Shown in pieces: positions 34,213-44,656 of a stretch of 56,172 nucleotides of DNA. The notes below the pieces were generated by a model that saw only the letters and a list, made by a program, of their open reading frames with translations, was not told the DNA's origin and searched no databases. The stretch is from Nemertoderma westbladi (Eukaryota; Xenacoelomorpha; Nemertodermatida; Nemertodermatidae). The position numbers were made by a program, and so were the translations under genes. The stretch covers positions 1 to 56,172 of the forward strand of contig JAUCBJ010001310.1 in NCBI GenBank assembly GCA_032718475.1, given 5' to 3'. The first letter of the stretch is position 1. Each line of letters starts with the position of its first letter.

Positions 34213-35400
34213 CCATCCTGCCATCCGAGTGTAGTTCAAATCGTTTAGAGGGGCGCACATGATGTGCAAAATAAAACAAAGCATTGTCTGATTGTGAGGC
34301 GAGCCATGCATTGAGCGGGGGCTGATCTAGCAGTCAGAGAGTAGGCCCCTATCTGCCTAATACAATACAATCTTATGAGTTTTAATGCAGCCTTTTGTGT
34401 TCAAAAAACACAAAAATTGTCCCAAGCTCGCAAAATTGCAGAGCAGCAGAGGGAGCACTCAATAAAGTTGCAGATAGAGGCGTACATACAGACATACTGA
34501 CATACATACATAGCCAGGGATGGCAAAAACCATGGTTTTTTGAAAAAAAATTTTTGGTTTTGGTTTTATTGTTTGGTTTTTTATGGTTTTTTTCGGTTTT
34601 TTATGGTTTTTTATGGTTTTTCTGTGGTTTAATTAAATCCAATACAGCAATACATATAAATGTAGGGTCTATGTACAACAGTCTGACAGTCAGACAGTAT
34701 AACCCTTGCTGCCTTGGGCCTTGCGCTTGCCCAATAGAACAAAACACTGGAATAACTGAATAAGGCCACATTCAGTATGCTGGTTTGAAGCGTTTCTTCT
34801 GCTGTTCGGTCCTTACTCTCATCCAGATCCAACCCATCAATCAGCCCATGCAGCCATGTCAGCATGTGACAAAATACTAACAACATACTGACATACAATG
34901 TTATTATTATTATTAAACACGGTGAAATATTATAAAAATGTTAACACCGGAGAAAAACAACAAGGTACACTTACGGTAAAACCAGGTACACTAATAGTTG
35001 AATTGAAATCAGAAAAACACGAATAAATAAAATTGTGACCAATGCATCTTAAGAAAATAAAAACGGACAGTACTTACTAAAGAGTGAAATCAAGTGGAAA
35101 TTTAAACGGAAATGAAGTAAAAATATTGAAATTATGTATGTAAATACTATAAACAGTACATTAGAGCAGCATATTATTAAAAATTTACAAATCTTATAAA
35201 AACGTAACAATATGCCATATTAAATTAAAAACGTATACATGAGTTCCAAGTAGTACAGTAGAACAAATGACATTATTACAAATATAGATATAGAAGGCAG
35301 ATAACAATTAATAGTATGTAGAAATTATAATAGATATGATAAAAACATAAAGTAGAACAGATAAAAACATATATTATATTTACAGATAAAATTACAATAA

Positions 35401-35882
35401 TTACACTAAATTCCGGTTAAACATACAAAAAGAAAGTAGGTTAATTTCTTTGAGTCTTAGAGAAAATAACAGTTTATTACGGCAATTTACAACTTCAGCT
35501 GGAAGCGAGTTCCAAATGGGCACCACTCTATGGGAAAAATTATTTTTGCACATCTGCAAGCGCGACTGTTTATGAAACAGTTTACGGTCGTGACCTCTCA
35601 ACCCACCCCTAGGGGCCAAGGTAAAGAAGTCCGCGAAGTTTAGGTCGACTTCGTTGTTCGAAAGAGCGAAGGTCATCTTGAGGTCAAAAATTATGCGGCG
35701 CACTTCCAGGGGTTGAAGCTGTAATACGTTAATTCGATTCAAATAGCTTACTGTACAATCCAAATTACAACGTTTAAAAAGGCGACGCGTAAAATATCTC
35801 TGTACCCGCTCAAGTAAGTCTATACAACCTAAATGAAAAGGAGACCATATAGGCGTACAGTACTCTAATAAGGGACGCACAT
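35401..35882 (-). pseudogene. CR1 ORF2, C-terminal part (beyond the insertion)
   Basis: About 158 residues that continue directly from the upper part once the transposon and one ACAT duplication are removed: RPLLEYCTPIWSP, then LERVQRYFTRRL and a Leu-rich C-terminus. This is the thumb and C-terminal region typical of CR1. No internal stop, so both halves were intact when the transposon arrived. Confidence 0.9.
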
Positions 35883-36386
35883 GAGTCATTCCATTTATAA
35901 TCAACCAGGTGGTGAACCCATGTCCTCAGATTGATTCAATTTTTTGAGGGATCGAAGGGATTGGTAAACGATGGTACCATGCAAAATTTGAGCTCATGAA
36001 GTTCAGTGGTTCATGAGTTATTGCAATTTGAAAATTGGCTCTCTATGCGGCATGCGCACCGATTTGCGGCTCCTCGACATAGTACTTTTTTTTTAATTTT
36101 AGATAACATTTGTGAAAAACTACCCAACAAAATGTTTATGGGGGGTTTTCGACCATGTAGATCCCGAATTTTGGGTTAAAAATAGTAAATTCCAATGCCT
36201 TGTTTGGTTTTCAGCAAGATAAATTTCATTCGCTATAGGGTATTTTCAGTCAAAAAATTCATGATGTTGGTTAACTTTATTTTCTTTGGGACCAAGTTAG
36301 TTTAAAAATACCATCAATGTGTAATAGATAGCAAAAGGATTCATCCCCGCCCCGTTTTCCAAACTTGTGCTACATCAATTTGAATA

Positions 36387-36412
36387 TTCGCGACATCGCG
36401 ACATGTCGCGAA
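36387..36412. promoter_or_regulatory. Palindromic CGACATGTCG site(s) in the left TIR
   Basis: Two overlapping copies of the CGCGACAT word ending in ATGTCGCGAA; a diverged copy TTCGTGACATGTCATGAA lies at 36543-36560. Confidence 0.6.
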
Positions 36413-36593
36413 AGCTCATGCTCTAAGCTAAAAAAGCTGAAGTGACATTTGGCTGATAGGCCTACTTCATAACAGTTTTGCATGTTTACATCACTTCTAG
36501 CTAAGTACTGCTCTACTATTGAGAAGTTTTAAAATTTGTATATTCGTGACATGTCATGAAGACTAAAATTCACCGTCCATGTAATTTTCTTTC

Positions 36594-39215
36594 CTATTTT
36601 CTTAACATCTTTTGAAACCTTTCTATGACATTAGTTTCATCTTGTTTTGACAGAGAGTAGGATCGCCCTGATATTGAAGTTGCCGAAGGAACATCTATCC
36701 TGCAGATCATGTCATTCAATGGAATAAGGCACTCATCAATTCTACGAGGCCAAAAGAAGCTCTTTGAAGGTCCGCTTGGGTGCATGAATGTTACCGATGC
36801 TTCCAATTCAACATCGTTCACATTTTTAACAAGACCCACCCACCACAAATCGTCATATTTACCAGCCACGTAATCATTCGCTTGATAATTCATATTATAT
36901 GAATATTTTTTAGAAAAATTATAGGAATTTGTAAAACTTTCATCTTCACTGCATCTTTTATAAGCTATTGCTAGATGCTGATCCTCTAATGGAACAAACT
37001 GGTGAAAACTGAGTGTACCTGGTATAGTTGTGGCCAACTCATATCGCTCTTTCAATTTTTCTCGTGTAGTCTTCAATTCTTCTTTCGAAATGGTGTAAAA
37101 CTTTATACCAGTAATTGAATCTGTGCAAAATTTGAAAAGATCAGCAACTGTAAGAATCTGATTGGAAAGTGGTCTACGAAGACTTTCCGAAGCAGCAAGT
37201 CGCTTTACAGTACCTCCAATTCCATCACATGCAGACTTGCCATGGCTGGTTGCAAAAAAGTTCCAAGATGCAGCTATCTTAAAGTCATGTTTATGTAAAG
37301 TTAGGTTGAGAAAATTTTTGCAATTTTTGTATTGGCCTCCACAGCCATCAGAATAATAATGTATGTGGCTAACAAGGGGAAATTCTTCCCTTATATATGA
37401 ACAAAGATGCTCCTGCATCTTGTAAACAAAACTTGTATCGTGATCAGAATCTTCTGATAGGTAGCAAAGTGAAGTAGAGCCTAAATGATTGTCAGCACCT
37501 TCTTTGTAGAAGTATAACACGAATGGATGTAAGGTGCAATACATTTGCGACCAGTGGTAGCTTTGTATTTCGTCCTGAATGACGAATGTATAATTCTCTG
37601 AGAAATCCCCAATAGCTATTACATAGCTGGGTTTGATCTCGCTCTTTAATTTGCGAAGATATTGTGATTGCGATTTTGCAAGGAAAGAATGTGGTGTTAG
37701 TTTCTTTATTGACTGTGAAACGATATCAATGTATTCATTAATTGTTGTGGCTTGTGATATTAGTGTAGATCGATCAGTTGTCTGCCATTGTTGAAAAATT
37801 ATCTGATCATCAAGGTTGTCACTAAATTCAGTTCTTAAATGTGATACAAGTTGTTCAATCCCAGGGCAAACCTGACATCTTTGAAGCATACATTCTTTAT
37901 TATTTGTATCACATACAGTCTTTGCAATCATTTCCTTATATGTGAGATTAGTCTTTGATGCCAAAAGCTTGGCATTTTGGTGGTAGGTACACACACACAC
38001 AAAATGTGTTCCTGAAGCACCTGGCAGTACACACCACTTAGGACGCAGAGAGCAGAAACTTGAAAACCCAACTTTGGTGTGGGGGTTTTGATTCTTAAAC
38101 TCAACAAATAACTCCTTGAGGGTGTTTAAAATGAGTCTTTTCTGCTCATATTGTTCACCCCTTCTAATACTAACAACATCCTTTACTCCTGGTAAAATAC
38201 GAGAGAACCTGTCATCCTGATAAAATTCAATTACTGTATCTTTTGAATTTTGTGATATTACATTTCTAAGTTTGTATTGGGGGACTGAAAGTATGCCTGA
38301 TTCAACATGCAGCTTTCGAGCTTGTTTAGCCTGATGAGCAGATACATTGAAGAAATCAACAGTATGAGTTTGAGACCAGGAGGAAGGAACCAAAGTTAAC
38401 ATCTTAATTATTTCAGAAGACTTAGTACCTGGTTGATTAATTTTCAGTTTTATTTCACCCATTAAAGTATTCAAATCATTAGAATCCCTTTGAAGGTTTT
38501 TTACTTCTGTATCTGAAACACTGTAACTGACTGCACCTTGACTAAAACTAGTGCTTGGGATATCAAGGGCATCTCCAAACGAATGCCTCAAAGACTTGAC
38601 GGTGCGTTCAAATTTATCTTTAGAATAGGGCAAGATTCGTTTCCCATGGAGCTTAATAGGTGTCAAACCACTATCAACCAACATTGTATCCAGATTCTTT
38701 CGAGCAATTTCTTTAGCTTCACTTCTTTGAATTGCACCTATCTCTGAATCTGTAGAGTGTGCAGAAACACTATCAGTATCACTAAGCTCTACATTTTCGA
38801 TCAGTTCATGTTCAGTCTCAATGTTACGTTTATTTAATTCAGTTAAGCAGCGATGGCATAGTTTCCATCCAGGAATTACAGAGAACCCCATACTTTGAAA
38901 TTGGATTGCATTTGCTATTGAAATAACACGATCACCTTTAGGTGCGTGGTTTTCCTTCTGAAAAACGTTGCAACATTTCTTAAATTGTCTTTCATAAATG
39001 GGACCTAAATATATATACTCATGATGTAAGCAAATATTAAAATCGCAGTCTAGCTGTATATCTTTAAACCCGGTTTGCCACTTTAGAAGTTGCAGGTTAT
39101 GATCTGACAACTCTGTCACGTTTTTAAGAGCTTTTGACATGTTATATGTTGTCTTGTGACAGGCACCTTCATCATTAAGTAATGTTGCGAGATTGCAACA
39201 ATTTAATACAGACAT
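36594..39215 (-). CDS. Putative transposase, 873 residues, intact
   Basis: The only large frame of the transposon, so it is most simply its transposase. The N-terminal 150 residues have a Cys/His cluster (CHKTTYN, CDFNICLHH, FKKCCNV, WKLCHRCL) likely to bind zinc. A middle part has a second cluster (CSLRPKWCVL, CVCTYH, CMLQRCQVCPG). The C-terminal half looks like an RNase H-type core: IAIGDFSENY with D537, HYYSDGCGGQYKNCKNF with D623, then SHGKSACDGIGGTVKRLAASE with E677 as a candidate third acidic residue. A tryptophan-rich tail (YDDLWWVG, FFWPRRIDECLIP) ends it. The start ATG is in frame with no disruption. Catalytic assignments are inference; I recall similar proteins in cnidarian and arthropod genomes, unverified. 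Confidence 0.75.
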   Translation of the reverse strand: MSVLNCCNLATLLNDEGACHKTTYNMSKALKNVTELSDHNLQLLKWQTGFKDIQLDCDFNICLHHEYIYLGPIYERQFKKCCNVFQKENHAPKGDRVISIANAIQFQSMGFSVIPGWKLCHRCLTELNKRNIETEHELIENVELSDTDSVSAHSTDSEIGAIQRSEAKEIARKNLDTMLVDSGLTPIKLHGKRILPYSKDKFERTVKSLRHSFGDALDIPSTSFSQGAVSYSVSDTEVKNLQRDSNDLNTLMGEIKLKINQPGTKSSEIIKMLTLVPSSWSQTHTVDFFNVSAHQAKQARKLHVESGILSVPQYKLRNVISQNSKDTVIEFYQDDRFSRILPGVKDVVSIRRGEQYEQKRLILNTLKELFVEFKNQNPHTKVGFSSFCSLRPKWCVLPGASGTHFVCVCTYHQNAKLLASKTNLTYKEMIAKTVCDTNNKECMLQRCQVCPGIEQLVSHLRTEFSDNLDDQIIFQQWQTTDRSTLISQATTINEYIDIVSQSIKKLTPHSFLAKSQSQYLRKLKSEIKPSYVIAIGDFSENYTFVIQDEIQSYHWSQMYCTLHPFVLYFYKEGADNHLGSTSLCYLSEDSDHDTSFVYKMQEHLCSYIREEFPLVSHIHYYSDGCGGQYKNCKNFLNLTLHKHDFKIAASWNFFATSHGKSACDGIGGTVKRLAASESLRRPLSNQILTVADLFKFCTDSITGIKFYTISKEELKTTREKLKERYELATTIPGTLSFHQFVPLEDQHLAIAYKRCSEDESFTNSYNFSKKYSYNMNYQANDYVAGKYDDLWWVGLVKNVNDVELEASVTFMHPSGPSKSFFWPRRIDECLIPLNDMICRIDVPSATSISGRSYSLSKQDETNVIERFQKMLRK

Positions 39216-39920
39216 TACTCACAGAACTCAATCAACAGTGAATTAAAAGAAATAACAATTAATTAAAACAAAATACAGTTAAAATTCACAAAAAAAATAG
39301 TTCTAATTTACTGGTAGTCCTAATAAGGACTGTTTTGGCTAGTTGATAGTCTATGATAAAGGAAATAAAAAATAGGATAAAACAAACTTGCTAAAATTTG
39401 CGCACTTTATTATTATATAAAAAGATAAGAAAACAATTCAATACACAAAAGGAGATTTGACAGCTTTGATTAAGCTCAAAAAGGCAAGTGGAATGAGCTT
39501 ATGCACTAGCTTTTATAACCAGCAGAAACAACTCTGGCCAATGAGATGTCTCCAAAGTAAGATCAGCCAATAAGGTGCAAGGAATTCCAAGGCTGCTCTT
39601 TCAAGCTACTCGGGCCAACGTTTAAGCAGTGACTGCCTTGTTTACAAGTACATTTTATCTAAAAAACCTAAAAGTGGTATAACTTTTGAAGGGGTGATCA
39701 GTTTTCAAAAATCTTTTCGGATTCGAATTTGTCATTTTCTTGTGATCAAAAAAAGTTACGACATGATATTATTTTAATCACATTAAATTATTAAAACTAA
39801 TCAATAGTAGAGCAGTACTTACCTAGAAGTGATGTAAACATGCAAAAGTGTTATGAAGTAGGCTTGGCCTATCTGCCAAATGTAGTGTCACTTCAGCTTT
39901 TTTAGCTTAGAGCACAAGGT

Positions 39921-39988
39921 TTCGTGACATGTCGTGAACTTTCGAGAACTTTCGTGACATGTCGCGAACTTTCGCGACATGTCGCGAA
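39921..39988. promoter_or_regulatory. Cluster of three palindromes in the right TIR
   Basis: TTCGTGACATGTCGTGAA (39921), TTCGTGACATGTCGCGAA (39951) and TTCGCGACATGTCGCGAA (39971) are near-perfect 18-bp palindromes at 30- and 20-base spacing. The left TIR has the same motif at 36387-36412 and 36543-36560. They sit just upstream of the transposase start side, so they could be transposase-binding or promoter sites; function is inferred. Confidence 0.65.
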
Positions 39989-40508
39989 TATTCAAATTTT
40001 CAAATTGATGTAGCACAAGTTTGGAAAACGGGGCGGAAATGAATCCTTCTGCTATCTACTACACATTTATGGTACTTTTGAACTAACTTGGTCCTAAATA
40101 AAATAAAGTTGACCAACATCATGAATTTTTTGACTGAAAATTCCCTATCGCAAAAGAAATTTATCTTCCTGAAAACCAAACAAGGCATTGGCCTTTTCTT
40201 TTTTTAACCCGAAATTCGGGATCTACATGATCGAAAACCCCAATAAACATTTTGTTGGGTAGTTTTTCACAAATATTATCTAAAATTTCAAAAAAAATAC
40301 TACGTCGAGGTGCCGCAAATCGGTGCGCATGCCGCATAGAGAGACAATTTTCAAATTGCAATAACTCATGAACCACTGAACCAAATGAGCCCAAATTTTG
40401 CATAGTATTCTCTATATATTGGTTTCATATGCATGCAAAATATGAGTCTGAACGGGAGACCTTGGTGTCATTTTGACAATTTTCTGGTTGATTATAAATG
40501 GAATGACT

Positions 40509-42812
40509 CACATAAGATTTAAAAGCCGTAATTAATGCAGAACGATTCGAAGTTAAAAAGCACTTGAAAATCAAATTTGTCATTTTTAGGGCCTTGGCAG
40601 CTTGTTCGCGACAATAAACATCGAAATTAAGAGAACTACACATTGTAATACCCAGGTCTCTACAGGAAGTGTCAATCTTTAAACATTTACCACCTAACAT
40701 GTACTGCGTATCATTTCGGTCTGCCGAACCGATGTAAAGCACGGTGCACTTATGAGCAGCAATTTTGAGTTGCCATGTATCAGCCCACTTTTCCAAAGCA
40801 GATAAAGCTTCAGCGAGTTGCAAATTATCGGACGAGCGCGCATACAGCTTTACATCGTCGGCGAACAATTTGCATGATACACTATTACCGATTATATCAG
40901 GTAGGTCATTAATAAACAACACAAACAATATTGGGCCAAGTACGCCACCTTGAGGGGTACCGGATAGTACATAGCAGACATCGGAAAAACTATTTCCAAC
41001 AACAACACGTTGGCTACGATCAGATAAAAAAGCCGATAACCACAATAGTAAATCTCCAGATATACCATATGCCGATAATTTAGATAATAACTTCCTATGT
41101 ACAACAGAATCAAATGCTTTCGCAAAATCAATATAAATTGTGTCCGTGCTCTGTCGACTATGTAATAAATTGCACCAATCAGTTGTACATTCCAATAATT
41201 GAGTACAGGTAGACCGTTTCTTTAAGAACCCATGTTGCGATTTAGATATGAGTTTATGAGAATATAAATAATCGAGCAATTTGTCCTTTATACACATCTC
41301 CATAATTTTGCATGCAATACAGGTCAAAGAAACAGGTCTGTAATTGTACGGGTCGGCAGCATCCCCCTTCTTATAGATTGGAACAATGGATGCTGTTAAC
41401 CAAATAGAAGGTAGACAATGGCTACTAAACGATATTTGGAAAATGGCCGCTAGAGGAGCTGCCAAGCACCGTGATAATCTAGAGAAGATAATACTGGGGA
41501 AACCATCAGGCGTACGACTCGATTTACCTTCAAGTTTACGTAATATACAGGATACGTTTACCGGACTAAAATCAACATGAGACATAGAAATATGATTGGG
41601 AACACGCCGCTCAAAATTTGGTGTAGCACTGTTATCAACGGAAAAGTTTTCTGAGAATACCTTTGATAGAATACGGGCTTTCTCAATATCATCTACCACG
41701 GTTGCACCTTTAAATTTAAACGGTGAAACACCAGAATTAAGGTTACGTTTCGAATTAATATATGAAAAAATATCACCGATATTGCCCGAACTAAGAATCT
41801 TGTTTTCCCGAATACAGGCTGCCCTGAAGCAAGCCTGGGATACAGCTTTGGCGCATTTCTTATATTCAGAACTACCAGTTACGGTATGACGTCGCCGCCA
41901 TAAGCGTTTTTTCTTGCGTTGTAATAAGCGAACAAAATCAGGGAAAACCTTCTTCTTGCGCGGTGTCACAAAACTCTTAAAAGTAACAAATCGTTCTATA
42001 CCTGTACGTAGTGTAGCACTAAAAAAATCCCAAAAATCATCAACGGAAATACAAGAATCAAAATTAGTGTTCCAATCAATACTTTCCATAAATATGGAGA
42101 ATTCACTGTAGTTACCATTCTTAAAATCATAATAACCTACGTTATCATCAGATGACGGGCTACGATCAGCAGATAAAATATTAAAAATTACAGATGCATG
42201 GTCACTAGTACTAAAATTATCAATAACATCTACATTAGAAACAAACATATCCTCACTTGAAAAAACTAGATCTAGAATGTTATTATCGCGGGTGGGTTTT
42301 AATTGTAACTGAGTTAAACCACTGTCCAGAAAACACTGGTTTAGTAAGTCGTAGTTAGCATATGTAGGATGTGTTAAGTTAAGCCAATCGAAATCTGGTA
42401 AATTAAAATCACCATTAACGACACATGGGGTATTTACTTGACAGAGAAGAGATATGCATTCGGACAAGAGTTTATCAGTTTCAATGGTCGCGATGGTTCC
42501 TGATCGATATATACATATAAACCGACAGGGGGAGCTTCCAACTAGATCGATCGCTACCACCTCAGTATCTACAAAGCGAGCCGGTAGTTGTACCTGGACG
42601 CATTTGATGTCCAACCGGACAAGGACGGCAACTCCACCACCACGAGAGGGTCTATCTTTGCGGAAGACACGGTATTGCCCATTGTTGCTCACCATCTTGT
42701 CTGGGATTGTATATGTGAGCCAGGACTCGGTGACAGCCAGGATCCCATATTTATTAGGTTGTAAGAAGAGCTCGAGGTCAGTTAGTTTATTGTTCAGCGA
42801 CCGCGCATTCAC
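40509..42812 (-). pseudogene. CR1 ORF2, endonuclease and RT part (split by insertion)
   Basis: 768 codons to the insertion point. The endonuclease motifs MNARSLNNK, AVTESWL, GGGVAVLV, NGDFNLPD and TSDHASV are all present, as are RT motifs IVPIYKKGD, NYRPVSL, QHGFLKKRST, YIDFAKAFDSV, GTPQGGVLGPILF and LFADDVKLY with both catalytic Asp. The frame is also open about 18 codons upstream of the first listed Met. After the codons for KSYV it runs into the transposon end and stops 28 codons later at 40425. The remainder is at 35401-35882. Confidence 0.9.
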
Positions 42813-42859
42813 TAAGCAGCATTCGATGAATGGCTCCTTGACGGGTTGTTTCCCTCCGT

Positions 42860-44014
42860 TTAAACGTTTCCCGACGAAGAAGACGTCGGATCGGCAGTTG
42901 CGCCATTTGTATTCTGTGGCGTCGTCCGAGGATCCGGCGTACGGTGCTCCGGCCTCCCGGGCTCCGTCGTCCGCGGCGAGGGGGACACGGGAGACGGGTT
43001 TCTCGTTGATCGGTGTTGTCGTTGGTTACGAACAGCTTCCCGTTTATGGTACTGCTGCTCGGCCTGTAGTCGGGTAAGATCATGGTCAATATAAACCCCA
43101 GTATGCGCAGTGGATTTCCGGAGTTTTTTCTTTTGTTCCATGATATTATTCTTGGAATCCATGCTAGAGAGGCGGACAATGAAACGCGTAGGTTTATTAT
43201 CCCTCGCCGGTAGACTGGAAACCACTGAAAATACCACATCTTTCTGATCGAACTCTGACTCCAACAGAGAAGAGATTTCTCCTTTGTTAGAATCGTCGGT
43301 TGATACCGGTAAACCTCGAATGACGATGTTGAGCTCACGTTTCCGCTGCTCTTGAACCTCGCGATCCACATCCTCCGCGGTCATTGGGACCGCAGTAGAC
43401 GCGGGCCGGGTTTTGTTCTTCTTCTGTTGCACCTGGGACCAGGCCTCTCCACCCGAGTCCTTGGATTCCTCTCGAAGAAGATCGATCTCGGATTTCAGGG
43501 AACTGAAATCATTAGTGATTTTTTCTTCCAGTTTGGATATAACCGTTATTAGCGATTCCGAACTGGAACTGGTCGTATTTGCTGGTTGCTTAAATGCGCC
43601 ACGTGACTCGCAAGTGTTGCACACGATCTTGCAGTTTTTGGACTTCCCGAGAATCGGTATGTCCGAAGCGACGAGCCCGAGACACTTGCTGTGAATCCAG
43701 GATCCACAGCAGTCGCATCCCAGACAGTTTCTGCCCACCACCGCCTTCAGGCAGTGGGGACACAAATTCTCCACGAATTCGTCCCCGTCGCACGATGGAG
43801 TAGACACGTCGCACATGGCGACGTGGTTATTGTAGGCGGCTTTATCGGTGAAAAGGGCAGAACATCCGTCGCAGTTTAGCAGCTTGGAGAGATCTATTTT
43901 TCCTATTGGACTATTACCGCCGAGACTTGTCCTTGATGCTGGAGTGTTCGTCCCACGCGGTGCCGCTCCAGCTGGGCTTTGTCTCGTCGCTGGTTGCTTC
44001 TGCTTCGGAGGCAT
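42860..44014 (-). CDS. CR1 ORF1 protein with C2H2-like and PHD-type zinc fingers
   Basis: About 384 residues starting at ATG 44014 (MPPKQKQPATR); the reading frame is open a few codons further upstream but without ATG. A basic N-terminus is followed by a C2H2-like motif (CDGC...HVAMC), then a PHD-like Cys/His cluster (CPHC, CLGCDCCGSWIH, CNTC), a coiled-coil stretch around SLKSEIDLLREESKD, and an RNA-recognition-like segment ELNIVIRGLPV. Family knowledge: CR1-type ORF1 proteins bind RNA and chaperone nucleic acid. The frame is intact. ORF2 reading begins in another frame close to its end, so the two frames may overlap or be coupled. Confidence 0.85.
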   Translation of the reverse strand: MPPKQKQPATRQSPAGAAPRGTNTPASRTSLGGNSPIGKIDLSKLLNCDGCSALFTDKAAYNNHVAMCDVSTPSCDGDEFVENLCPHCLKAVVGRNCLGCDCCGSWIHSKCLGLVASDIPILGKSKNCKIVCNTCESRGAFKQPANTTSSSSESLITVISKLEEKITNDFSSLKSEIDLLREESKDSGGEAWSQVQQKKNKTRPASTAVPMTAEDVDREVQEQRKRELNIVIRGLPVSTDDSNKGEISSLLESEFDQKDVVFSVVSSLPARDNKPTRFIVRLSSMDSKNNIMEQKKKLRKSTAHTGVYIDHDLTRLQAEQQYHKREAVRNQRQHRSTRNPSPVSPSPRTTEPGRPEHRTPDPRTTPQNTNGATADPTSSSSGNV

Positions 44015-44656
44015 CTCGAAGCAGCGAAGGTATACCAAAGCAGTCGTATAGCAGTATATATAAACAATATATATTAAATAATTAAGTAGGCCTAAGGGCT
44101 GTGCTGCTGTGAGTTACAATACATACCAACGTCCAGACGTCTGCACTGCTCCACTCCTGCCACTGCACGCCAGCCAGGCTGCAAACCACCACTGAACCGC
44201 GCACAACGCCTGCGCACAATTTTTCAGCCGCGCAGTAGGCCTATTGTGTATTGGACAATATACCGCGCATGCACCGAAAAAAAGGGCACACAACATTTTA
44301 ACAATGTAAACTAGAAACATACGCCAGCGAAGCGAGCCAAAGAAACGAGAGCAAAACTCAAAGCAGCAAAGTGAGCGAAATTTGTTCATTCTACATGTAA
44401 CAGTGCAAAATGAAAAAGAAACGCGAGCAAAACTCAAAGTGTTCGAAATTTTTTCATTCTAACAGTGCAAAATGAAAAAGAAATGCGACTACTGGACTAC
44501 CAGTCTGCTTTATATTATTTATAGCGTTAATTGTAAAATTTTATGAAAAACCATAAAAAACCAATTTTTTCGCCTTTTTTTAAAAGTTGGTTAAACCAAA
44601 AAACCATAAAAAACCAATGGTGAGAAAAACCATTGGTTGCCAACCCTGTACATAGC

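Larger units (their letters stand above)
35883..40509. mobile_element. DNA transposon, 4.6 kb, 4-bp duplication, long TIRs (Sola-like?)
   Basis: Flanked by ACAT at 35879-35882 and 40510-40513. The terminal 26 bases, beginning GAGTCATTCC, are a perfect inverted repeat. Similarity then resumes after a divergent patch and continues, with small gaps, to about 36530 on the left and 39810 on the right, giving TIRs of roughly 650 bp. One large minus-strand frame (36594-39215) lies between them. A 4-bp duplication with GAG ends fits the Sola superfamily as I remember it, but the superfamily is a guess. A 2-bp duplication with ends one base longer (TGAG...) also fits the junction. Confidence 0.88.
34900..44114 (-). 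mobile_element. CR1 non-LTR retrotransposon, near full length, split by a DNA transposon
   Basis: A minus-strand LINE inserted in the hAT-like copy B, with 6-bp flanks TACAAT at 34894-34899 and 44115-44120. The 3' end is a short AAT microsatellite (34901-34915 in complement). It has two frames: ORF1 with zinc-binding and PHD-type motifs, and ORF2 with endonuclease and RT. Removing the 4,627-bp DNA transposon and one copy of its duplication leaves about 4.6 kb, the usual CR1 length. The 5' leader is only about 100 bases. Confidence 0.9.
34515..44648. mobile_element. Non-autonomous hAT-like element, copy B, split by nested insertions
   Basis: Same ends and interior as copy A: the left part is 34515-34899, the right part 44121-44648, together about 913 bp. 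It is flanked by a perfect 8-bp duplication TACATAGC (34507-34514 and 44649-44656), proving that both parts belong to one insertion now separated by 9.2 kb. The intervening sequence is the CR1 element at 34900-44114. Confidence 0.93.

Noticed and set aside
32330-34898. Numerous 60-130 codon frames on both strands
   Set aside because: They fall in low-complexity spacer or in non-autonomous hAT-like copies and contain no transposase motifs such as a BED finger or hAT dimerisation region.
40560-40800. Host gene with reverse transcriptase-like domain
   Set aside because: It is the continuation of CR1 ORF2, whose junction with 35401-35882 is explained by the transposon insertion.
42787-43371. 194-codon minus-strand frame overlapping CR1 ORF1
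   Set aside because: Out-of-frame shadow of ORF1; Arg/Pro-rich with no RT or endonuclease motif.
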